From positions 12,272,177 to 12,336,176 of the forward strand of contig OX463846.1 of the NCBI GenBank assembly GCA_949825065.1: a stretch of DNA of 64,000 bases, read 5' to 3'. Under the pieces are notes generated by a model that did not search any database, was not told where the DNA came from, and worked only from the letters and a program-made list of their open reading frames with translations. The translations under genes and the position numbers were made by a program. Position 1 is the stretch's first letter, and every line of letters starts with the position of its first letter. Positions 56,265 to 64,000 of the stretch are shown piece after piece. Source of the DNA: Odontocerum albicorne (taxonomy: Eukaryota > Arthropoda > Insecta > Trichoptera > Odontoceridae).

Positions 56265-56484
56265 GATAGTTACATTATGTATCATGCTAGAAAAAAATTA
56301 CTGATGTAGCCTATATGACTTCTCACAATACATAAGAAGTCTATTTTCTTGCCTCTTTGAAGCATCAGTCGATGTGAATGGAGATTTTTGTCCTACCCAC
56401 CTGCAAAAAACATGTCACATTCAAAAAGCCCAGCCGACCTCAGTGTATCAAGTTATAAAAAAAAATCTCATAGCTATAAGACAT

Positions 56485-56503
56485 ATATATATATATATAT
56501 ATT
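56485..56503. repeat. AT dinucleotide microsatellite
   Basis: About nine to ten AT units. Confidence 0.9.
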
Positions 56504-57320
56504 GTACTATAAACAACGGAAATTTAACTAAATGCATAAGACAATAAAAAATATGTTAGTTTGTGGATTAAATACCCAAACGTACAGTAAAATAATAGTG
56601 CGCGACGCAGTGCTCATTAGGTATTCTAATACCACCTTCAAATAATACGAAAGTATACTGTAAAATAATAGTGATCTTCATCATCCGTCTTCAAATGATA
56701 CAAAAATAATTCACAAAAATGCAGTACGAAAACAGCACTCGTTACATCTTCTTATCCCGCCTACAAATAATACAAAAGTATACAGTAAAATAATAGTGCA
56801 CGAAGCAGCACTTATTGGATCGTATTCCGTCTTCAAATGATACAAAAATATACAGTAAAATAATAGTGCACGAAGCAGCACTTATTGGATCGCATTCCGC
56901 CTTTAAATGATACAAAAATATACAGTAAAATAATAGTGCACGAAGCAGCACTTATTGGATCGTATTCCGCCTTCAAATGATACAAAAATATACAGTAAAA
57001 TAATAGTACACGAAGCAGCACTTATTGGATCGTATTCCCCCTTCAAATGATACAAAAATATACAGTAAAATAATAGTGCACGAAGCAGCACTCATTAGAT
57101 TTTCTTATCCCGTCTTTAAATAACACAAAAGTTAACAGCAAAATAATACTTCGCCAAGCTGCACTCGCTGGATCTTCAAATTTCGCCTTCAAATTATACA
57201 AAATAACGCGCAAGTATGCAGTAAAACAATAATGCACGAAGCATTACTAATTGGATCTTCGTATCTTGCCTTGAAATAACACAAGAATAATGCATAATTG
57301 CTTCAAATATCACACAAGTA

Positions 57321-57879
57321 AAGGGTCCTTCAAATTAAGCGGTTTTTTTAATTCTTGGTTAAAACACAGATGGCATCGCGAACTTGCCAGGATCTTGTGA
57401 CATTTGAGAAGTGTAATGTATGACATTTATAAAACTGGAGTCGTATACGATACGACAACGCGTTCAAATTGTTGAATTATTTTATGTATTGTAATCTCCG
57501 GAAACGGTGATGTTCATAGGCCAACAAGATCAAGTGATCTGAAACCGTTGGAATATTTTTTCTGGGGATACGTGAAAAGCCAGGTCAATAAGAATGACCC
57601 TCAATCAATTCCTGAGCTGAAGGACGAAATTATTCGCGTTATTGGTGAATTAGAACCGCAATTATGCCAAAATGCCATCGAAAGTTTTGACAAAAGAGTG
57701 GGCATACATATGTGGAGCTGCAAGAGGTGGACATTTAACGGATATTGTTTTTTTGTGTTTAAATGTCATACATTATACTTCAATGACCAATAAAAAGTAT
57801 TTTGAAATCAAAGCAAATTGTGTGTTTTATACAAGAATTAAAAAAAATATTTAAAAACCGCTCAATTTGAAAGACCCTT
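57321..57879 (+). mobile_element. Mariner-superfamily element 4, internally deleted
   Basis: Terminal inverted repeats of about 27 bases (aagggtccttcaaattaagc; right end as reverse complement aagggtctttcaaattgagc) are flanked by TA at 57319-57320 and 57880-57881. 559 bases long. Confidence 0.92.
57434..57854 (+). pseudogene. Mariner-superfamily transposase remnant
   Basis: A short N-terminal piece (TIRQRVQIVELFY at about 57450-57485) is fused by deletion to the C-terminal part: VISGNGDVHRPTRSSDLKPL, EYFFWGYVKSQVNKND and KDEIIRVIGELEPQLCQNAI. The third catalytic position, usually aspartate in LTPLDYFLWGY, is glutamate here. A frameshift near 57710 separates it from the end GAARGGHLTDIVF. First and second catalytic aspartates are deleted. 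Inactive. Confidence 0.88.
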
Positions 57880-58015
57880 TATATGTGTATACATATAGTT
57901 AATTCAGTTCAGTTATCAGTTCAACTGAACTGATATACATAGTTAAACAATTTAGCACGAAAGAGCACTCATTAGATCCTCATATGCCACCTTCAAATAA
58001 CACACAAAAACATTA

Positions 58016-58959
58016 ATCCCTTTGTGAATTGCTGAACGTTGCTTGGCACAAGATTCTTGACCTACGAATAGGAATGGATATTTAATGCATGACCTCTAAA
58101 AAGTGAACTTAACGACCTTTGAAATACGTAAAATAAAACTTGGAAGGATTTTCTTCTGCATTAAATAAAATTAACTATCTACTATATTTGTTATATCTCT
58201 ATATAGATATATCCTTTAGTGACAGCATAAACACAAATAGGCTGATTAAGAAAATGATCCATAATTATATATTTTTTATAATAAAATATATTTCAATAAA
58301 GCATTTTCCTTAAATTTATTTTAAAAATAATTTTATTTTTTTTATATTTCAAAATAATTTCCCTTTGATGTACGTAACATATATATGTATACTGTGTATT
58401 TTTTTATTGTTTCATGTTACGTGAAAAAAAAGTGTTAATATTTCTTATAGTATTTTAAAGTATGTTTATTCATAGCCACAGAATGCCGAAGAACAGTCTT
58501 GATGAGTAAACGACAAAAAGAACAAGAAACAATGAAGAAATATTTCTTTTTGTTAGAATGGGGAATCATAGACGGTGCTTTTTAACGACGATATGTGAGT
58601 TTGTGAACAAATATGAAATGGCTTCGCTGTTTCTTTTGCTATGATATTTCAAAATAACTTGTTAAGTTATTTGTTTTTTTTTAGTCTGAAATGCCATTGA
58701 AAGCAAACAAAATACAATACAGTATATTAAATTTCTAATTTCAAAGAATATGTCACAATAAATAAAACACTAACATTTTGAATCCTCAGAAGGGCATTTA
58801 CTATCAACGTTACACTATTTAACATGAATCAACCGTTCATTTTAACTGTTACGAAATGATTAACTGTTAATTTTAATGTAAAACTGTGTTCCAATTTACT
58901 AAACTGTTGGTAGTTAAACAATAAGGTTTTTTGCATTAACATTTTTTAAACGTTTTTCT
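58016..58959. other. Intergenic DNA, no gene seen
   Basis: Very AT-rich; nothing recognisable. Confidence 0.45.
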
Positions 58960-59160
58960 ATTTATTTATTCATAAACGTTATCGCGTATTATATTGCTAA
59001 TAATAATAACATAAATTAAAAAAACAAGTGGTGAATCCTTTATACATTACAAAAGATCAAATATAAAAAAATACAAAACAATTTACAACTATAACATTAA
59101 AAATAAATGCAAAGAATCAATTCTAACAAAATAATCAAATATAAGTAACTACACACGTCA
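58960..59160 (-). repeat. Possible LINE tail
   Basis: ctatttatttattcataaac at its left edge followed by an A-rich stretch resembles the leftward LINE tails of R1 and R2, but no second copy of this sequence is present. Confidence 0.3.
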
Positions 59161-59389
59161 CGTCTACATATGAATGTTGTCAAATCCTAAGTTATGGTGG
59201 TAGAAAAATGTGGAAGGAAAAGTAAATACAATATATACGAGTACATAGGTGAGCAATGAAATATTGTAACAAGTTGAGGAATTCTGCTAGTGTGATAGTA
59301 TTTTCTCAGAGGATGGAAGAGTTACGAGAGATATCGGAAGGCATGTAACAATAGAAAACCAATTCAATGAGACACTAAACATTTATACT

Positions 59390-60015
59390 CGAATCAGACA
59401 GCATCAAAGTCAGAAACAGAGCTTTAGTACCAACTTTGTATGGAAGTAAACCGTAGATGCCGTATAAGTGATTTAGAAATGCGTGTACTTAGATAAATAT
59501 ATGGGATGAGAATGTACGTGTATGTCAGAATACTGAATTAAGTGATTACGGATGAATTTGAACTTAATGCTGAATGAAGTGATTACGGATGAATTTGAAC
59601 TTAATACTGAATGAAGTGATAACGGATGAATTTGAACTTAATACCGAATGAAGTGATTACGGATGAATTTGAACTTAATACTGAATGAAGTGATTACGGA
59701 TGAATTTGAACTTAATACCGAATGAAGTGATTACGGATGAATTTGAACTTAATACTGAATGAAGTGATTTCGGATGAATTTGAACATAAGACTAACGTAT
59801 TGAGTAAGATGTAGAAGAACACTCTTTAATGATTTGGGTACGTGGAACGAATGAATGGAAAAATCTTACAAAACTTTACGTAGAACTTTATGAGTGAAAG
59901 ATAAAGACCAAAGAAAGTGTGGTTGGATCAAATGAATAATATTTTGAACGAAGAAAAAATATGAAGTAAAAGAAATCGTAGGAACTGTATCAGAAAGTGT
60001 ATGGATGTGAAAGAG
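59390..60015 (+). pseudogene. LINE-B relic containing an expanded minisatellite
   Basis: Plus strand: tagtaccaactttgtatgga (LVPTLYG-type), then SDLEMRVLR, IYGMRMYVYVRILN and VITDEFELN, the last being the RNEVIR..CELN segment of the family. That segment is multiplied seven times (59533-59791). The LINE then resumes: agaagaacactctttaatga, gtacgtggaacgaatgaatg (WFGHV.RMNE-type) and atcagaaagtgtatggatgt (CMDV-type). Confidence 0.8.
59533..59791. repeat. 37-bp minisatellite, 7 copies
   Basis: The unit begins ctgaatgaagtgattacgga and continues tgaatttgaacttaata. It is made of LINE-B coding sequence. A 37-base unit breaks the reading frame, so it is not a coding expansion. Confidence 0.95.
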
Positions 60016-60019
60016 GCGA

Positions 60020-60120
60020 AATATGTCATTTTCGTAGTCTTACTCAACATATCATCAGTCTTAATTTTACTTTATCCTTAATTAATTCATTATGTCATAC
60101 ATTGTCACCCCATTTATTAT
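60020..60120 (-). pseudogene. LINE-B fragment, inverted
   Basis: Plus-strand landmarks gtagtcttactcaacatatc and tgtcatacattgtcacccca match 6595-6655. It lies tail to tail with the relic at 59390-60015. Confidence 0.5.
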
Positions 60121-60653
60121 TCTTGACTTACAGAGCAATTGACTTATAATGACAATATAAATTCGCGGTGAAAAATGTTAGATTGTCTTGGGTTATAATC
60201 ACTAGAAAGGCATAAACAAAACGGGCCTGGAAAACCTGAATCCATGTCTAATCGAAACCTATGGATTTATAGAACAGTCTCGGAATAAAAATAAAAAAGG
60301 CTAAAAATTAATAACACGTCAGTGTTCTGGTAGTAGCGACGTTCTGACATCCCGTGTTGGATAACTGATAAACTCTCATGTAGTAAGCACAATAAATTCT
60401 ATGCAGCAATCTCTCGATTTACGCGGTCTCCATTTATGCGAATTCTAATTGCATAATAGTGACACGTATTAGTATTTATCACTACTACTAACATCGTATA
60501 ATATAATTTATTGTTTCTGCAGTTTTGGCTGTCAAGCTTGCATAACTTCTAGGTATCCCACATTTTACGGTCTCGTCAAAATGTTTATTTATTAGTTACC
60601 AATAACAGCTTCTATAAACTTAAAAAAATTACTAAAACTTATTTTTAAAGAAT
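60121..60653. other. Intergenic DNA, no gene seen
   Basis: Nothing recognisable. Confidence 0.4.
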
Positions 60654-60845
60654 GATGACGACCTCAGTGGACTTATTGGCAAGATGCCTGGGGGTTGCGG
60701 ATTAAATTCGCATTAGAACCAAGATGTTTATAAAATATTCCAGTCTAGTTTTCAGTTGAGGTTTCCTTAACATGTTTCAGATTGGTTGTAAGAGATTGCC
60801 ACATGACAATAAGTCCATCAGTGTAATATAATACAATAAAAATAA
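60654..60845 (+). mobile_element. SINE-A copy, full length
   Basis: Head with A-box-like cagtggacttattggcaaga and a degenerate B box (gcggattaaattcgc); body agtctagttttcagttgagg; tail ttggttgtaagagattgcca, catgacaataagtccatca and a short A-rich end. Confidence 0.85.
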
Positions 60846-61864
60846 AATATCTAGAAATAGATAAAAGAGCATCTTTTTTGCGCAGCGTTCCATAACTTAA
60901 ATTGCGCGATTTAAATTTACGTGCTATTTTCCTGGAACAAATTACCCGTGGATATTAAGAGATTACTGTATATAACCAAAAATGTCGCACAAATTATCAT
61001 ACTTCGTTTTATGAAAAATATTTAATTATTTTCCAGCATTAATAAATGGTTTTTCTTGGAAATCATAAATTCCTCTTTTTCATTTAATTTTCTTTTCTTT
61101 CACTTTTTATCAATTTCTTGTATAAACATCCACAACGAATCAAATGGAGTTATTGTTTGCGGTTTAATATTCCCATTTATTTTTTCTCATCAAACCGCTT
61201 TCCAGTCTATTTCGAACTTTATTTATTCATTTGAAAAAATATCCTTGCTCAAATATATATTTTATTCCCTCGGAACGCATCAAGTCGAGAAAATTATGTG
61301 GAATCTGAAATGGAACGACTGTTTTGTTTGGAAATTTATGAAAATGGTACGTTTTATTAACCATCATCACCGTGTCACTGTGATTGGAGGCTGGACCAAA
61401 GCCAAATCTGACCCATTTCCATAATGCGTACAAATTCCCATACCATTAACAGTAGTTCGTGAACTTTTAGCAGCTATCAAATATTCTTCTTTTGTTATAT
61501 CGTAGCTTTTTATGTAGATTTTGACACAAATACGACCTATTACAGAGGGTTTCGTGCCGCAGCTTCCGGAAATTTTCTATGCACTTTCTTCAATCATGGC
61601 TAGGAGGCTCTGAAACTACCCTCAGTCAAAAAGTTTATCTTTATAATAATATTTCCAATAGAATGATGTTATTTGTTTAAGATAAATGGTAGGCTGCTCA
61701 CAAGGTATCGTAAAATAAGAAATATCGTTTGCTTTCACACACAGATAAAATCTACCTTATTCTTGCAGCCAGTACTGAAAGAGCTTTTTTCTTCTGTATA
61801 GAGGCATCGAAGAATCACTGTAGTGAATTTAAAAGTAAAATACGAGATCATAGTAAAAAATAAA
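60846..61864. other. Intergenic DNA, one unrecognised ORF
   Basis: A 122-codon frame at 61056-61424 opens with TTG, is rich in Phe and Ile and has no recognisable domain; probably chance. Confidence 0.4.
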
Positions 61865-62100
61865 TTAATATTGTAAGACTGGTTGGAACAAGCTGAATAA
61901 CGACCCTGAAAATAATGTTTTTTTCAGTGACCCAATGGAATTCAAAATAGTGGGGAATTCGATAATAAGATGGCTGAGGAGTGAGTTAGAGGAATATCTC
62001 ATAATGGGCATGATCAATTGGAATAATGGAACTGATAATGAGGACAACTGTTTACCATAACACGTCATGTAGAGCTGGTCAAAAGTTAAGTGTTTTGTTG
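61865..62100 (+). pseudogene. LINE-D relic
   Basis: The frame around 61925-62050 reads SDPMEFKIVGNSIIRWLRSE then LEEYLIMGMINWNNGTD, matching the same positions as 50440-50560 (SDPMGRWRVG, then LGITNWRNAAG). Confidence 0.65.
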
Positions 62101-62819
62101 TCATGATTTTTGAGCTCTAAATTTAATGCAAATATCCTCTATCTTTTTTTACTAATGTTAAATTTATGATTTTGTGATGATGCGCAAGTAAATTATCTTA
62201 ATTTTCTGTCGTTAGTACCTGCCGTAGATTCAAAAATTGCTGACATTCGTTCATCTACTACTCGTAATAATAAAATTAATCTATATTTTTTCAACCCACT
62301 AAATATTAATTTTAAGAAAATCAAATGTCTTTGTAATAAAAATTCAATCATGTCTTTGGAATAAAAATTCTCTGAAATATCTTTGGTTCTTTACTGAACG
62401 TAGATGTCGAGGAATGAAAAATATAGATAATTAAGAGTTGTACATTTTCTGTAGTTCGGATTTAGTCCCTAATCAAAGCAAACAGGTTAAGGTTACTGAA
62501 TATACAATTGAACACTGGAATTCAGAGATCCCTAGAAACCTTAAGCGATCAAAGGAGCGAGTTGATGAGGGATAGAGGACCTGCGGGAAAAAGGTTCATC
62601 GGGCTAAAGCCCTCAATGAGCCGTATGTCAGAAATGTCAATGATGTATGTCATAATTGTCCTTAACCTTACGTGTGCTTTCCGACTTCGTTGTCTGGATT
62701 TCGTAGTAATTTACGATGAATTTAAATAAACAGTTTATTTTATTTCTTGTTTGATGAATTCAATATAAAGATGGACGAAGACATATAAATTAAGATTACT
62801 CTTAAATAATACCCATTGA
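62101..62819. other. Intergenic DNA, no gene seen
   Basis: 62500-62640 is less AT-rich and part of a 73-codon frame (62508-62729) opening with TTG; no domain recognised. Confidence 0.4.
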
Positions 62820-62945
62820 AATCATAAATGAGTATAATATTAAGAAACAGAGTAAATATGGATGCGCAAAGCGCGAAATAAGTGGCCATAGTTGGAAGAA
62901 GTCAACTCCTTACAGTGAAACTTCACTAACTAAAGATGATGATAA
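62820..62945 (+). repeat. Possible LINE 3' end with GAT-rich tail
   Basis: gcgaaataagtggcca at about 62874 resembles tgaaataagtggccga at 8224, and it ends in gatgatgataatgat, as that relic does. Weak, short match. Confidence 0.35.
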
Positions 62946-63039
62946 TGATTGCATTATGTTATGTAAGTTATCGTTTGTTTTGTATTGTATTACAAAAATG
63001 TTCGGTTTAAACATTAAGAAATAATTATTTTGTATATAT

Positions 63040-63325
63040 TCTCATGTTTATGACACGATAGGTAATAAAATGTGCCATTTAGAAATAAATACACGAGTGA
63101 CAATTTATATTCAGTACTTATTCCTAATTTTACAGATATGCTCTGTTTAAAAAACATTCATAAATGATTATCATATATTCTTTATATTATCGGGTTTATG
63201 ACAATTGATAATAAAATGTGGCATTTATAAATTAATACATGAGTGATATTCAGAACTCATTCCTAATTTTACATAAATACTCAAAAATGATTATTTTCTA
63301 TGTATTATCGGGTTTCTTACACAAT
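63040..63325. repeat. Tandem duplication, about 130-147-bp unit
   Basis: Two diverged units start near 63048 and 63195 and share aataaaatgtg, attcctaattttaca, and aaatgattat followed by attatcgggttt. Confidence 0.8.
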
Positions 63326-63414
63326 TGCTATGTAAAAACTGAAATAATTGATACTTTATGATAATTTACTTTAAATGGAAAATGGTATTTTAATTCGAAA
63401 TACTATTTTATATC

Positions 63415-63623
63415 GTATTATATTACACTTTCGTTGTGTACGGTACAACCTGACGGGTTAATGTCACGTGGCAATCTCTTCCAACCAAAAAGATATTAAA
63501 GAAGTCTGAAGTGAAAACCAGGCAAGAATTATTTTTAAACTATCTGGGTTCAAGCCGGATTTCAACCCGCAAACTCTAGGCTGAGAAATAGGCGTTTACC
63601 AACTAGGCCATGCAGGTGACTTC
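63415..63623 (-). mobile_element. SINE-A copy, full length
   Basis: Minus strand: head with A-box-like tggcctagttggtaaacgcc and B-box-like gcgggttgaaatcc; body ctggttttcacttcagactt; tail ttggttggaagagattgcca, cgtgacattaacccgtcagg and a tail end cacaacgaaagtgtaatat. Confidence 0.88.
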
Positions 63624-64000
63624 ACACAACCTAAAAATATGTAAATGTCCAAATGCATATTATATATTGAAAGGAGTTTTATCTCTTAAATTGAAATATC
63701 TCAGAAACAGTAAATGTTAGTTACCAATTTATGTCGTAAACTTGACGATAAGTTTGAGTAAAATAGTCGATAATAGTACCAAAAACCTACCTGGGCTTAT
63801 TCTAATCCCACTTTGAAACTTTTAAATATGAGTTTGTCAAATCTTGGTATTTGTGAAAAAGTTTACAGTAAACCAATTTGAATTTAAATAAGATTACGTT
63901 GCGTTTATTTCTAGGTTACATTTCTGAATATAAAGTATGTTTTGTTTATTTATATTAAACTATGGAAATTTTAAGCAGAGCGACGAAGACAGTTTTATGT
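63624..64000. other. Intergenic DNA, no gene seen
   Basis: AT-rich; nothing recognisable to the end of the window. Confidence 0.45.

Larger units (their letters stand above)
56580..58015. repeat. 70-bp satellite array, interrupted by a transposon
   Basis: The unit contains tacagtaaaataatagtgca, cgaagcagcacttattggat and a segment ending gccttcaaat. Five units at about 56767-57115 are nearly identical; units on both sides decay progressively (56580-56760, 57115-57315). A last diverged unit at 57950-58010 lies beyond the transposon at 57321-57879, so the array was split by insertion. Open frames over it on the minus strand are by-products. Confidence 0.93.

Noticed and set aside
56742..57237. 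Series of overlapping minus-strand ORFs
   Set aside because: All are translations of the 70-bp satellite unit.
57895..57945. Short palindrome around atcagttcaactgaactgat
   Set aside because: Ten-base arms only; not remarkable in a long AT-rich window next to a transposon end.
61056..61424. 122-codon plus-strand ORF
   Set aside because: Opens at TTG, AT-driven composition rich in Phe and Ile, no domain.
1..64000. Endogenous viral sequence
   Set aside because: I looked for capsid, polymerase or integrase fragments of viral type and recognised none; the reverse-transcriptase fragments are all of non-LTR type and the Penelope fragment holds only linker and nuclease.

Overview
This 64 kb window looks like AT-rich, gene-poor nuclear DNA from an arthropod, most likely an insect. 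The evidence is the transposon community: mariner-type DNA transposons, a Tigger/pogo element, a hAT-like element, a Penelope-like element with a GIY-YIG endonuclease domain, several lineages of LINE, and tRNA-derived SINEs. I found no host protein-coding gene, rRNA gene, functional tRNA gene or CRISPR array. Every stretch of protein I could recognise comes from a mobile element, and nearly all of these are truncated, internally deleted or broken by stops. I cannot name the species.

Layout. 0-12 kb holds SINE and LINE relics, a mariner carrying a nested LINE reverse-transcriptase fragment (3903-5590), a second, internally deleted mariner (8703-9649) and a Tigger element (10723-11795). 12-31 kb holds a 28-bp tandem array, a third deleted mariner-like element (16364-16916), many SINE and LINE relics, a three-unit tandem array with a tRNA-like segment (21158-21740), a hAT-like insertion inside a SINE (22920-23440), a possible solo LTR (about 26.6-27.1 kb) and a third SINE-like family (28.0-28.75 kb). 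31-46 kb holds LINE 3' ends, two 215-bp copies of one MITE (38681-38895, 41501-41715), a pogo-like relic (40532-41240) and another Tc1/mariner relic (42.5-43.1 kb). 46-64 kb is rich in tandem repeats (units of about 62, 52/79, 33, 24, 29, 36, 70 and 37 bp). It also holds the Penelope-like fragment (47594-48407), a deleted mariner-like element inside the 70-bp satellite (57321-57879) and several LINE relics.

How the parts relate. The most informative pattern is a LINE/SINE partnership. LINE-A (CR1/L2-like, ending in a TAAA tail) and SINE-A (tRNA-like head) share about 50 bases at their 3' ends, which suggests that SINE-A was mobilised by LINE-A machinery. SINE-B has a similar tRNA-like head but a different body. 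LINE-B is a separate, older family present as at least ten relics on both strands; one relic has expanded a stretch of its own coding sequence into a 37-bp minisatellite. All family names (LINE-A, SINE-A, R1 to R7) are local labels for copies compared by eye inside this window.
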